DNA from: Oscillospiraceae bacterium
Lineage (GTDB): Bacteria; Bacillota; Clostridia; Oscillospirales; Ruminococcaceae
Direction of reading: 5' to 3'
NCBI GenBank assembly: GCA_028692035.1
Contig: JAQUYD010000012.1
Location: forward strand, 1 to 55,243
DNA: 55,243 bases
The notes under the pieces are model-generated. The model had not been told where the DNA came from. It saw nothing but the letters and a program-made list of their open reading frames with translations, and did no database searches. The position numbers and the translations under genes are program-made. How positions within the stretch are numbered: position 1 is the stretch's first letter; every line of letters starts with the position of its first letter. Below are positions 24,825-33,525 of this stretch, piece by piece.

Positions 24825-25037
24825 ATGAATCACGGTACAGTAAAATGGTTTAACGCAGACAAAGGTTTCGGCTTTATTTCCAACGACGACGGCGGCGAGG
24901 ACGTATTCGTTCATTTCTCCGCAATCGTTTCCGATGGATTTAAAACCTTGAACGAAGGCCAGAAGGTCACCTTCGATATCGAAGCAGATCCTAAGAACAG
25001 CGGCAAAACTAGAGCTGTCAATGTTTGCCCGCAGTAA
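24825..25037 (+). CDS. csp: Cold-shock protein (CspA family)
   Basis: This 70-residue single OB-fold RNA chaperone carries both RNA-binding motifs: KGFGFIS (RNP1) and VFVHFSAI (RNP2). It starts [15 protein letters not shown] and ends [10 protein letters not shown], slightly longer than the common 66-residue form. CspA-type proteins melt RNA secondary structure and can act as antiterminators. The ATG follows TTGGAGGT; a longer frame starting in the leader was rejected. The leader contains a terminator-like hairpin that could be a target of the protein itself. Confidence 0.95.
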   Translation: MNHGTVKWFNADKGFGFISNDDGGEDVFVHFSAIVSDGFKTLNEGQKVTFDIEADPKNSGKTRAVNVCPQ

Positions 25038-25105
25038 TGCAGACAAATTTTCTGTAAGTGTCGGCTTGCTCTAACACAAATTAGGGTAACCTGCGTGCAG
25101 AATGT

Positions 25106-25155
25106 AAAAAAACAGGTGGACGAAAAGCAAAGGCTTTTGTTCACCTGTTTTTTTG
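25106..25155 (+). terminator. Terminator of csp
   Basis: CAGGTG (25113-25118) / CACCTG (25142-25147) with further pairing AAAAGC/GCTTTT inside, flanked by A- and T-runs (TTTTTTTT at 25147-25154). Confidence 0.88.
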
Positions 25156-25185
25156 TTTGCAAAGAGAAAGAATCTATTGTTAAAG

Positions 25186-25262
25186 TATAATAGGTAAACA
25201 AAGCAAGACCCCTTCAAGGGGCCCTAAAGCGGGTCAGGTTTCGCTTTAGGATCCCATGCCCA
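25186..25262. other. Unassigned structured intergenic segment
   Basis: Between csp and the symporter gene stop lie two hairpins: CCCCTT/AAGGGG (25209-25221) and CCTAAAGC/GCTTTAGG (25223-25250). A TATAAT (25186-25191, plus strand) precedes them without a matching -35. I could not match it to a known RNA class. It may be the minus-strand terminator of the symporter gene or a small RNA. Confidence 0.45.
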
Positions 25263-25265
25263 CAA

Positions 25266-26663
25266 TTACACTTTTTTGGCTTTGGGGTCGCCCTGGGGTT
25301 TTTTAAAAGCAAAGCGTTGTTCGGGGAGGAACAGTTCTTTTGTAGTGCGGAAGACCACATCGCTTAAAGTTAAAATCGCCAGCAGATTCGGTGCTGCCAT
25401 CAGCCCATTGAGGGTATCGGCGATCCCCCAAACCAAATCAAGTTTGGTGATCGCGCCCAAAAAACAGCAGAAGAGAAAGAGTAAGCGATACACAAAGGCC
25501 GCATTTTTTCTATGTGGGATGAGATAGGAAAGGCTTTGCTCCCCATAAAACGACCAGCCAATGATTGCGGCAATGGCGTAAAAGATCAGCGAGAAAGAGA
25601 CGATTTTTCCACCCCATGTCCCCAAAACCGCCGAGAAAGCCGCAACGGTCATCCCCGCGCCGGTGAACCCATTGTCGGCCGTACCCGACGTGAGAATTAC
25701 CAATGCGGTCAGCGTGCAGATAACCAGCGTGTCGGCAAATACCTCAAAAATTCCCCACATTCCTTGCAGTGCCGGGTGAGAAGCGTCCGCCGCCGCGTGG
25801 GCAATAGGCGCGGAACCGAGCCCCGCTTCGTTCGAAAAGATGCCCCGGGCAAATCCGAAACGGATCGCTCTGGAAACCGAGTATCCCGCGATCCCTCCTA
25901 TGGCGGGCGCAGGATGCAGCGCTGAAGAAACAATCAGGCGGAATGCGTCTGGCAGCCGGTCCGCGCGTAAAATCAAAACCAGGACAGAGCAAATCAGATA
26001 CGCCAGGGAGAGAAAGGGAATCATCCACTCTGTAACGGCGGCAATCCGGCGTATGCCCCCGACGATGACCAGCCCGATAACCAGCGCAACGAGAAGGCCG
26101 GTGAACCAAGGGGGAAGGCCCCACAACTGCAAAGCCGCTAGCGAAATGGCGTTGGATTGGGTCATGTTTCCGGCCCCCAGGGAAGCGATGATGCACAAAA
26201 CGCTAAAAATAACAGCCAGAGTTTTGGAACCGACCCCATTTTCCATGTAATACATGGGCCCGCCATAATAGCCGGAGCCCCCTTTTTGGCGGTAATGCAC
26301 TGCTAAAAGGACCTCTGCATATTTGGTCATCATACCGAAAAAGGCGCTGATCCACATCCAAAAGATGGCGCCGGCCCCTCCCAATGTCATGGCAGTGGCG
26401 ATTCCTGTAATGTTGCCGACCCCCATTGTCCCGGCGAGCGCGGTAGACATTGCCTGAAAAGGGGAGATGCCGCCATCCTTCCGTCCGCGGTTTTTGCCAA
26501 GGCTGCCAATGGTGTTGCGGAAGATCAGCCCGATTTTGGATAGTTGCAACCACCCGGTGCCCAGTGTAAACCAAACCCCAACGGATAAAAATAAAAGCAA
26601 GGTTACCGGTCCCCAGACAATTCCGTTGATCGATTCGTTTATCCGTTCCAACCATCCAAGCAT
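25266..26663 (-). CDS. Alanine/glycine:cation symporter (AGCS family)
   Basis: This 465-residue membrane protein takes up alanine or glycine with Na+ or H+. Family segments include KNRGRKDGGISPFQAMSTAL (as two adjoining parts), AGTMGVGNITGIATAM, GAGAIFWMWISAFFGMMTKY, GGPMYYMENGVG and the region RGIFSNEAGLGSAPIAHAAA, all close to AGCS consensus, with about ten helices. The start ATG follows GGGGGACA, but that ribosome site lies in a 15-bp leader hairpin. The leader is about 210 bases long and contains a second GC-rich hairpin with a T-rich tail. Expression is therefore likely controlled in the leader. Confidence 0.93.
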   Translation of the reverse strand: MLGWLERINESINGIVWGPVTLLLFLSVGVWFTLGTGWLQLSKIGLIFRNTIGSLGKNRGRKDGGISPFQAMSTALAGTMGVGNITGIATAMTLGGAGAIFWMWISAFFGMMTKYAEVLLAVHYRQKGGSGYYGGPMYYMENGVGSKTLAVIFSVLCIIASLGAGNMTQSNAISLAALQLWGLPPWFTGLLVALVIGLVIVGGIRRIAAVTEWMIPFLSLAYLICSVLVLILRADRLPDAFRLIVSSALHPAPAIGGIAGYSVSRAIRFGFARGIFSNEAGLGSAPIAHAAADASHPALQGMWGIFEVFADTLVICTLTALVILTSGTADNGFTGAGMTVAAFSAVLGTWGGKIVSFSLIFYAIAAIIGWSFYGEQSLSYLIPHRKNAAFVYRLLFLFCCFLGAITKLDLVWGIADTLNGLMAAPNLLAILTLSDVVFRTTKELFLPEQRFAFKKPQGDPKAKKV

Positions 26664-26670
26664 AAAATGT

Positions 26671-26712
26671 CCCCCTGTGGCTTTTTATAAGCTTATGAAA
26701 AGCCACAGGGGG
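26671..26712 (-). promoter_or_regulatory. Hairpin masking the symporter ribosome site
   Basis: CCCCCTGTGGCTTTT (26671-26685) pairs perfectly with AAAAGCCACAGGGGG (26698-26712); the 12-base loop contains the palindrome ATAAGCTTAT. Read on the minus strand the GGGGG of the stem is the likely Shine-Dalgarno site of the symporter gene, so folding would hide it. Confidence 0.7.
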
Positions 26713-26724
26713 ATATGAAAAGAA

Positions 26725-26760
26725 AAAAGGGCGGAGAAAAGCCCCGGCCAAAACCGGGGC
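26725..26760 (-). terminator. GC hairpin with T-rich tail in the symporter leader
   Basis: On the minus strand GCCCCGG / CCGGGGC (26741-26760) is followed by TTTTCTCCGCCCTTTTTTC. It may end the transcript of the small exported protein gene upstream, or act as an attenuator within the symporter leader. Confidence 0.6.
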
Positions 26761-26881
26761 TTAGGGGAAATACCATGTAGATTCGTTTGAAGAATATAAA
26801 GATAAATCATCGTTTTAGTCAGTAACGATAAAATCGCTGGAGAGAACCAACTAAAATAGAAATATTTCTTATCTTGTTTTT

Positions 26882-26910
26882 ATTATATGCCGAGAAAGGG
26901 CGAAAAACAA
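26882..26910 (-). promoter_or_regulatory. Promoter of the symporter gene
   Basis: On the minus strand TTGTTT (26905-26910), 17 bases, TATAAT (26882-26887). It is about 220 bases upstream of the start codon. Confidence 0.7.
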
Positions 26911-26965
26911 CGATATTTCAGTTACGGTTCGTTACAAATTGGTTAAAATGGCGGTTTTTATAGTG

Positions 26966-27295
26966 TCAGCTGATAAAATCTTCGATTCTAGCCACCAGTT
27001 CTTCATAATTGCGTATACCGATGCCGTCTTGCAGTGCTTGCCGGTCATATTGGGGCAGATTGCGGGTAAAAACCTGAAAGACCATTTCCGGTTCTTCCTG
27101 ACCTGGCGTGAATACGGCCAAATAGCCGTTGTAATCACGCAGCCAGTATTGGCACTCGCCGTAAGATTCCTCCTGGGCGATGCCGCTGACCGGATTTTGC
27201 GCCGCAAAATTCTCTCCTGCCAGCGATAAAAGAAGTCCGGTAAACAGCATAGTACCGGCGACCGATATGGTGGTCAATCCGAAAAATTTTTTCAT
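26966..27295 (-). CDS. Small exported protein, BofC C-terminal-like
   Basis: This 109-residue protein has an N-terminal hydrophobic signal or anchor (KKFFGLTTISVAGTMLFTGL) and then a short globular part outside the membrane. The core YWLRDYNGYLAVFTPGQEE, with FTRNLPQYDRQALQDGIGI and NYEELVARIEDF, resembles a domain common in Clostridia and Bacilli that is related to the C-terminal part of BofC; this is from memory and not certain. Such proteins are small and often of unknown role. The ATG follows a GGCGGGG site. It is divergent from the penicillin-binding protein gene. Confidence 0.65.
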   Translation of the reverse strand: MKKFFGLTTISVAGTMLFTGLLLSLAGENFAAQNPVSGIAQEESYGECQYWLRDYNGYLAVFTPGQEEPEMVFQVFTRNLPQYDRQALQDGIGIRNYEELVARIEDFIS

Positions 27296-27420
27296 AAACG
27301 CCCCGCCTTTAACGAAATAGTTGGGATTATTTTGGGCAAAATGGAAAAAAGTATTCCATTTTCCTCATTTTACGAATATAAATTTCATTATAAATTTATT
27401 AACATTTTCGCTTGAGAGTA

Positions 27421-27429
27421 TGGTATAAT
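27421..27429 (+). promoter_or_regulatory. Extended -10 promoter of the PBP gene
   Basis: TGGTATAAT (27421-27429) is an extended -10 element; no good -35 is at the usual distance. The leader of about 150 bases holds the long-range pair ATTGCCGC (27459-27466) / GCGGCAAT (27521-27528). Confidence 0.55.
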
Positions 27430-27582
27430 AACCCCATGTGCATGGATTGCGATGAGCGATTGCCGCCGCATGAAAAGTAAGCGGCTGTGTTTTGCGCAGA
27501 ATTTAACGGTAGAGGTTGCTGCGGCAATAGGACCGTTTTCTTTTTCCGTTTTCTTGGAAAAGCAACAAGGAGGGACTGCAAG

Positions 27583-29847
27583 ATGGGCAATGCCCGTAAG
27601 AATACGCCCCAGGACAAAAAAAGTATCGCCGGCCAGAATGCCGGTTCACCAAAATCGATGGGGATGATTTTGAAAGAGCTGGGTTCGGTCTTTTTCCGTA
27701 CGCTGGCAACTATGTTTTTTGTTATGGTCATTACCGGCTGCATCGTGGCTTGTGTAATGACTGTCTATATCGTCGGCTTTCTGGATGATGAGTCCGGGGT
27801 GGATTTAAACAGCCTGGAAATGAACTATACCAGCATATTGTATGTGGAGGATAAGTCCACCGGTGAATACGTGGAGCTCAATCGGCTGCACGGAGAGGAA
27901 AACCGTATTTGGGTCGATTATGAGAATATTCCGGAGTCTTTGGTCAATGCGGCGATTGCAGGTGAGGACAAGCGTTTCAAAGAGCATCAGGGCGTGGACT
28001 GGACCCGCACGCTGTATGCAACGGTGACCCATTTTCTTAAAGGGGGTACCCAAGGCGGTTCTACCATCACCCAGCAGTTGATTAAAAATGCCACCGGTGA
28101 AAAGGATTTCAGCGTGGAGCGAAAGATCAAGGAGATCTTTCGGGCCCTGAGCCTGGAAAAATCCAATTCCAAAGAACAAATCATGGAGTCATACCTCAAC
28201 TCGATTCATCTGGGTTGGAATACTGACGGAGTACAGGCTGCGGCCAATTTGTATTTTGGCAAAGATGTCAGCCAGCTGAGTATTGCCGAAAGCGCCGCGT
28301 TGATTGCCATTACCCAAAATCCGTCCAAAAGGGAACTGTTTAATCACGAAGAAAATAACCGGGAGCGCCGGGAGTGGATTTTAGGTCAGATGCTGGAACA
28401 GGGTTATATTACCCAGGCGGAATATACAACGGCCATGGCGGAAAAAATTCAGGTCGTGACGTATGACAATTCTACAGATACGACCCAAAGCGCGACTTTG
28501 AGCTATTTCGAGGATTACGTCCTGGAAGAAGTTATTCAGGATTTGATGGATAAATATGGATATACCTATGAAACGGCAGAGGATAAGGTCCTGAAGGGCG
28601 GCTATCGGATCTATACGACGATGGATAAGAGTATCCAGGATTATCTGGATGTGGCTTTTGCGGATCAGGACGCGGAAAATTCTATTTTTCCAACAGTCCG
28701 CGGTTATAATCTAAAAACGTTTAGCTATGTAGAAGAACAACCCGATGCGTCTATGATCATTATGGAACCCAACGGAAAATTAGTGGGCATTGCAGGCGGC
28801 CGCGGACAAAAGGAAGGGGACCGGATCCTCAACCTGGCTACCAGCGGTGTACGACAGCCCGGATCGGCGATTAAACCTCTTTCGGTCTATGGCCCAGCCA
28901 TGGATTTTGATATGATCTACTGGTCCAAAATTTTTGATGATAACCCAGTGGAAAAGGCTGGCGAAAATCCGCAGTTTACTAGTGACTGGCCAATTAACCA
29001 TTATGGGAGTTATATGGGGAATGTGACAGTGGACTATGCCGTCCGACGTTCGACCAATACCGTTGCGGTGCGGGTTCTGGAGCTTTTAACGCCGCAGGTG
29101 TCCTACGACTTTATGGTCAATCAGCTGCATTTTACAACGCTGGTCGGTTCCGGCACCAACAATGATGTGGACCGGGCCCCTTTGGGCTTAGGTGCGCTGA
29201 CCAACGGCGTAACGGTAATGGAAATGACCGCCGCTTATCAGATTTTTGACAATGGCGGATTGTATTATGAACCCTATAGCTATTCAGTGGTTTACGACAG
29301 CGAAGGCAACGTGGTACTGGAACAGAACCCCACGCCACAGCGAGTGATTTCAGAAGACACGGCGGAGGTGGTAAACAAGCTATTGCAGCGGGTCGTCAAC
29401 GGCGAGCAGGGTACCGGTGGCACTGCAAAATTTGGATCGATGCCGGTAGCGGGCAAAACCGGTACCACCAGCAACGACGTAGATCAGTGGTTTATGGGTA
29501 TGACGCCTTACTACGTGGGTGGCGTATGGTTCGGCTATTCCGATGATTCCAACATCCAAATCCGCTACAGCAGTTATCCGCCTCCTATTATTTGGCGGCG
29601 GGTCATGGCGCAGATCCATGAAGGATTGGAAGTAAAACAGTTCCCGACCAGCGGCAAGGTTGTAGAAATGACCTACTGCACGGATTCCGGTGAGATTGCC
29701 ACTTCTGCCTGCCCGAACACAGCGACCGGATGGTATAAGGAATCCAACATTCCGGGGACTTGTGTCCAGCATTTGGGGTCGGTGGAATCGGAAGAAGGGG
29801 AGGTCGGCGGCTCCAGGGGCTCGCACGGCCTGGAAGACGAAGAATAA
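27583..29847 (+). CDS. Class A penicillin-binding protein (PBP1A-type)
   Basis: This bifunctional cell-wall synthase of 754 residues polymerises and cross-links peptidoglycan outside the membrane. A basic N-terminus and one membrane helix (TLATMFFVMVITGCIVACVM) precede the GT51 glycosyltransferase domain, with AAIAGEDKRFKEHQGVDWTR (catalytic Glu), GGSTITQQLIKN and ERKIKEIFRAL. The transpeptidase domain has SAIK in RQPGSAIKPLSVYG, STN in RRSTNTVAVR and KTG in VAGKTGTTSNDVDQWF. The tail is acidic and Gly/Ser-rich. The ATG at 27583 follows AAGGAGGG; the longer frame upstream lies in the leader. Confidence 0.94.
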   Translation: MGNARKNTPQDKKSIAGQNAGSPKSMGMILKELGSVFFRTLATMFFVMVITGCIVACVMTVYIVGFLDDESGVDLNSLEMNYTSILYVEDKSTGEYVELNRLHGEENRIWVDYENIPESLVNAAIAGEDKRFKEHQGVDWTRTLYATVTHFLKGGTQGGSTITQQLIKNATGEKDFSVERKIKEIFRALSLEKSNSKEQIMESYLNSIHLGWNTDGVQAAANLYFGKDVSQLSIAESAALIAITQNPSKRELFNHEENNRERREWILGQMLEQGYITQAEYTTAMAEKIQVVTYDNSTDTTQSATLSYFEDYVLEEVIQDLMDKYGYTYETAEDKVLKGGYRIYTTMDKSIQDYLDVAFADQDAENSIFPTVRGYNLKTFSYVEEQPDASMIIMEPNGKLVGIAGGRGQKEGDRILNLATSGVRQPGSAIKPLSVYGPAMDFDMIYWSKIFDDNPVEKAGENPQFTSDWPINHYGSYMGNVTVDYAVRRSTNTVAVRVLELLTPQVSYDFMVNQLHFTTLVGSGTNNDVDRAPLGLGALTNGVTVMEMTAAYQIFDNGGLYYEPYSYSVVYDSEGNVVLEQNPTPQRVISEDTAEVVNKLLQRVVNGEQGTGGTAKFGSMPVAGKTGTTSNDVDQWFMGMTPYYVGGVWFGYSDDSNIQIRYSSYPPPIIWRRVMAQIHEGLEVKQFPTSGKVVEMTYCTDSGEIATSACPNTATGWYKESNIPGTCVQHLGSVESEEGEVGGSRGSHGLEDEE

Positions 29848-29904
29848 AGGGCGATCCATAGAAACAGAAGGCCCCAGAGCGGCTTTCTAGGTAGAAACGG
29901 TTTC

Positions 29905-29958
29905 AAAGGCAAAAAGACGGCGCAGCTTTTAAGCTGCGCCGTCTTTTTGCCTTTTTCA
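29905..29958. terminator. Long bidirectional terminator
   Basis: Perfect 24-base arms, AAAGGCAAAAAGACGGCG then CAGCTT (29905-29928) and their complement (29931-29954), with A- and T-runs on both sides; it follows the PBP gene. Confidence 0.93.
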
Positions 29959-30068
29959 CTGTGGTGGCTACGGATATCCAAGGGCATGATTGGCTCCAGC
30001 GATGTGGTGTGGCAACTATCAATTTAGGCGTGGCACAGGCAAGCAGACGTTCTTATTTTGTGGCCAAA

Positions 30069-30109
30069 GACAAAATCCCGCCACAGATTTAAAAAATCTG
30101 TAGCGGGAT
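30069..30109 (-). terminator. Terminator of queA
   Basis: On the minus strand a near-perfect stem (AATCCCGC, mismatch, ACAGATTT and complement; 30074-30109) is followed by TTTTGTC. It lies 44 bases after the queA stop. The rest of 29959-30152 holds nothing I recognise. Confidence 0.85.
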
Positions 30110-30152
30110 ACATCAAGGCAAGGGGCAAAGCCCTTTTTGCATGCGCCTTTGC

Positions 30153-31181
30153 TTATTCTTTTTCGATAAACATGGCGTCTCCAAAACTGTAGAAGCGATA
30201 TTGCTCCCGCACGGCTACCTCGTAGGCGTGCATGGTATTTTCATATCCGGCAAAAGCGCTGACCAGCATAATCAAAGTGCTTTCCGGCAGATGAAAGTTG
30301 GTGATAAGCCCGTCCAGCACGCGAAACGGGCAGCCGGGATAAATAAAAATATCGGTGTATCCTTCGTCTGCCCGGACTTCACCATATTTGGCCGCCACGG
30401 ATTCCAACGTCCTGGTGCTGGTGGTGCCGACAGCGATAACTCGCCCGCCAGACGCCTTTGTTTCATGAATCAGCCGCGCGGTTTCTTCCGGCAGGCGGTA
30501 ATGCTCGGAGTGCATTTTGTGCTGGGTAATTTCATCCACCTTGACGGGGCGGAAGGTTCCCAGACCCACATGGAGGGTGACATAGCCGATTTGAACCCCA
30601 TTTTGCCGCAGCTTCTCCATCATTTCCAGCGTAAAGTGCAGCCCGGCAGTGGGAGCCGCCGCGGAACCCAGCTCGTGGGAATAGACAGTCTGGTAGCGTT
30701 CGTTGTCTTTTAGCTCCGCTGTAATATAGTGGGGGAGGGGCATTTGCCCGATTTTTTCAAGAATATCATAGAAATTGCCCTCATAAAAGAATTGGACAAG
30801 GCGGTTGCCACCCTCCAGCACTTCCAGCACGGTCGCCTTCAGCAAACCGTCGCCAAAAGAAATTGTCACACCGGGCAGCGCTTTTTTGCCGGGCTTGACC
30901 AACACCTCCCACACATCGGTTTGCTTCTGCTCCAAAAGCAGCGTCTCAATCCGTGCACCGGTGGATTTTTCTCCGTACAACCGGGCTGGAAGTACCCGGG
31001 AGTCGTTGACGATCAGACAGTCGCCAGGCCGCAGAAGATCCAAAAGATCGTAAAAATGCAGATGCTCGATCTGCCCACCCGGTGTGGACAGATGCATTAA
31101 ACGGGAGTGGTCGCGGGGCTCAATGGGCGTCTGTGCAATCAGGGATTCGGGCAAATCGTACCAAAAATCACTCTTTTTCAT
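30153..31181 (-). CDS. queA: S-adenosylmethionine:tRNA ribosyltransferase-isomerase
   Basis: This 342-residue enzyme makes epoxyqueuosine in tRNA from 7-aminomethyl-7-deazaguanine and SAM. Family segments are [19 protein letters not shown] at the N-terminus, [55 protein letters not shown] and the C-terminal [19 protein letters not shown]. The ATG at 31181 has AGGTG upstream; an in-frame GTG four codons earlier overlaps that site. Its partner tgt lies 8 kb away on the other strand, with the asd-dapA and insertion block between them. Confidence 0.94.
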   Translation of the reverse strand: MKKSDFWYDLPESLIAQTPIEPRDHSRLMHLSTPGGQIEHLHFYDLLDLLRPGDCLIVNDSRVLPARLYGEKSTGARIETLLLEQKQTDVWEVLVKPGKKALPGVTISFGDGLLKATVLEVLEGGNRLVQFFYEGNFYDILEKIGQMPLPHYITAELKDNERYQTVYSHELGSAAAPTAGLHFTLEMMEKLRQNGVQIGYVTLHVGLGTFRPVKVDEITQHKMHSEHYRLPEETARLIHETKASGGRVIAVGTTSTRTLESVAAKYGEVRADEGYTDIFIYPGCPFRVLDGLITNFHLPESTLIMLVSAFAGYENTMHAYEVAVREQYRFYSFGDAMFIEKE

Positions 31182-31448
31182 TTTCTTTTTCACCTATACT
31201 ATAAATCATCAAAAAATAATTGACAAAGCTTAATTTAAAGTGTTAGTATAACAAAAATACTGACGGAAAGAGGATTCTTTCCTGCAAATACAACACCTTC
31301 TGCTATTATAATGCAACGGGCTTTGCTTTACAACCTGTTTTTTGCGATGGTTTTGCAAATAGGAAATTTTCGAAAGAGCCTTCTTTTGTGTCACTATTTT
31401 AGGGGCACAAAAATAAGATAGCAATAAGATAATAAAGGGGTTAGGACA

Positions 31449-32531
31449 ATGAAAGATTTCAAAGTCGGCATTATTGGTGCAACCGGCATGGTCGGCCAGA
31501 GATTTATCAGCCTGCTGGAAAATCATCCGTGGTTTCACCCAGTGGTTTTGGCGGCTTCTGCCCGCTCTGCGGGCAAGACTTACGAAGAAGCGGTTGGCCC
31601 CCGCTGGGCAATGAGCACGCCGATTCCGGAGCAGGTCAAAAAGATGATTGTGCTGGACGCTGCTGCGGACATGGAGCGAATTGCGGAAATGGTGGATTTC
31701 GTTTTCTGTGCCGTCAATCTGGATAAAGCCCAGACCCGTGCGATGGAAGAAGCGTATGCAAAGTTGGAATGTCCGGTCATTTCTAACAACAGTGCCCACC
31801 GTGCCACCCCAGACGTTCCGATGATTGTTCCGGAGATTAACGACGGCCATGTGGCTTTGATCGATATTCAGCGCAAACGCTTGGGCACCAAACGAGGCTT
31901 TATTGCGGTCAAATCCAACTGCTCCCTGCAAAGCTATGTTCCGGCGCTGCATCCTCTGATGGAAGAATTTGGTGTGACAAAAGTGCTAGCTTGTACCTAT
32001 CAAGCTATTTCCGGCGCAGGTAAAACGTTTGAGACTTGGCCCGAGATGAACGACAACGTGATCCCTTTTATTTCCGGTGAAGAGGAAAAAAGCGAGCAGG
32101 AGCCGCTAAAAATCTGGGGCATTGTTGGGGCGGAGGGCATTATTCCTGCGAAAGAACCTTCCATCACCACCCAGTGCTTACGGGTCAACGTGTCCGACGG
32201 GCATACCGCTGCTGTGTTTGCAAGCTTTGCGAAAAAACCGACCCTGGAACAGATCAAGGAGAAATGGGCGTCTTTTGCCGGCGAGCCCCAAAAGCTGGGA
32301 TTGCCCAGCGCGCCCAAACAGTTTTTACATTACTTTGAGGAAAGCGACCGGCCTCAGCCCCGGTTGGACCGGATGTTGGAAAACGGTATGGCTGTTAGCG
32401 TGGGACGTTTAAGAGAGGATACGCAGTATGATGTGAAGTTTGTCTGCCTTTCTCATAACACCCTGCGCGGGGCGGCTGGCGGCGCTGTTTTGATGGCGGA
32501 GTTGCTGGCAGCCAAAGGCTATTTGGATTAA
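31449..32531 (+). CDS. asd: Aspartate-semialdehyde dehydrogenase
   Basis: This 360-residue enzyme reduces aspartyl phosphate to aspartate semialdehyde for lysine, threonine and methionine synthesis. It is the archaeal/fungal-like form: N-terminal GIIGATGMVGQRFISLLENH, active-site Cys158 in VKSNCSLQSYVPALHPL, substrate region YQAISGAGKTF and a His in VNVSDGHTAAVFASF. Length exceeds that of the E. coli-type short form by the insert typical of this class. The ATG follows AAAGGGG. The upstream 31194-31448 is AT-rich with a GGAAAGAG/CTTTCC hairpin (31265-31282) and a TATAAT at 31307, but no lysine riboswitch that I can recognise. dapA follows. Confidence 0.93.
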   Translation: MKDFKVGIIGATGMVGQRFISLLENHPWFHPVVLAASARSAGKTYEEAVGPRWAMSTPIPEQVKKMIVLDAAADMERIAEMVDFVFCAVNLDKAQTRAMEEAYAKLECPVISNNSAHRATPDVPMIVPEINDGHVALIDIQRKRLGTKRGFIAVKSNCSLQSYVPALHPLMEEFGVTKVLACTYQAISGAGKTFETWPEMNDNVIPFISGEEEKSEQEPLKIWGIVGAEGIIPAKEPSITTQCLRVNVSDGHTAAVFASFAKKPTLEQIKEKWASFAGEPQKLGLPSAPKQFLHYFEESDRPQPRLDRMLENGMAVSVGRLREDTQYDVKFVCLSHNTLRGAAGGAVLMAELLAAKGYLD

Positions 32532-32610
32532 ATACATACAAATCTGAACGCAGCTTGTTTCGGCGGAGAAACCACATCTGACTTGATGGTTGGAAAGGCG
32601 GTTGACTCCA

Positions 32611-33525
32611 ATGAAACAAGCTGTTTTTTTAGGTGCGGCCACGGCGCTGATCACGCCGATGCACCGGGACGGATCGGTGAATTTTGACGAGATGAAAAAC
32701 CTGGTGGAGTGGCAGATCAACCAGGGGATTGATGCGCTGGTGGTTTGTGGAACCACCGGTGAGTGTGCGACCTTAAGCCGGGAGGAGCATCTGCAGGTAA
32801 TCGCCTGTGTGGTGGATCAGGCCGCAGGACGGGTACCGGTCGTCGCGGGCAGCGGCAGCAATGACACGGCCTTTTCGGTTATTACCTCGAAAGAAGCCGC
32901 CGCCATCGGTGCTTCCGCCCTGATGTCTGTGACGCCCTATTACAATAAAACCACGCAGGAAGGGCTGGTGCGCCATTTTTGTACGATCGCCGAGGCCGCC
33001 AGCCTGCCGCTGATTGTGTACAATGTTCCCGCCAGGACCGGCATGGATATTTCGTTGGAGACCTGCCAGATACTGGCGGCACACCCGTTGATTGCGGGCA
33101 TCAAAGAAGCGAGCGGCGATGTGGCGAAAGCTTCTCGGATCATTGCGTCCTGCGGAGCAGATCTGCCTGTTTACTGCGGCAACGATGAGATCGCAGCGCC
33201 AATCTTTGCCATGGGAGGCAAGGGCGCAGTGTCGGTGGTATCCAATCTGCTGCCGGATCAGATGGCGGATCTATGCCGCCGCGGACTGGACGATGATCTG
33301 GCGGGTTGCCGGGAAATGCAGCTGCGCTTGCTAGGGCTGATTGACGCGCTATTTGCGCAGGTCAATCCAATCCCGGTAAAAAAGGCGATGAACCTGGCCG
33401 GATGGCAGGCGGGTCCCTGCCGCCTGCCCTTAACCGATCCCTCCAGCCAAACGGTGCGTTGCTTGGAAAAGGAGATGGCCCGCCTCGGTGTGTTGCTGCA
33501 AAAACGAGGGGGTGAGGCAGGATGA
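32611..33525 (+). CDS. dapA: 4-Hydroxy-tetrahydrodipicolinate synthase
   Basis: This 304-residue class I aldolase condenses aspartate semialdehyde with pyruvate, the first step of the diaminopimelate branch. It carries CGTTGECATLSREEH (pyruvate binding), PYYNKTTQEGL, Tyr137 in VYNVPARTG and Schiff-base Lys165 in AGIKEASGD. Length is typical. The ATG at 32611 has AAAGGCGG upstream; an in-frame TTG at 32590 is less likely. It lies 79 bases after asd and overlaps the next gene by four bases (ATGA), so three genes form an operon. Confidence 0.95.
   Translation: MKQAVFLGAATALITPMHRDGSVNFDEMKNLVEWQINQGIDALVVCGTTGECATLSREEHLQVIACVVDQAAGRVPVVAGSGSNDTAFSVITSKEAAAIGASALMSVTPYYNKTTQEGLVRHFCTIAEAASLPLIVYNVPARTGMDISLETCQILAAHPLIAGIKEASGDVAKASRIIASCGADLPVYCGNDEIAAPIFAMGGKGAVSVVSNLLPDQMADLCRRGLDDDLAGCREMQLRLLGLIDALFAQVNPIPVKKAMNLAGWQAGPCRLPLTDPSSQTVRCLEKEMARLGVLLQKRGGEAG

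Noticed and set aside
26713-26880. Glycine riboswitch before the AGCS symporter gene
   Set aside because: On the coding strand I do not find the conserved aptamer segments; GGAGAGAACC is present only on the other strand.
31194-31448. Lysine riboswitch before asd
   Set aside because: The conserved L-box core and its five-helix layout are not visible; there is only a small hairpin and AT-rich DNA.
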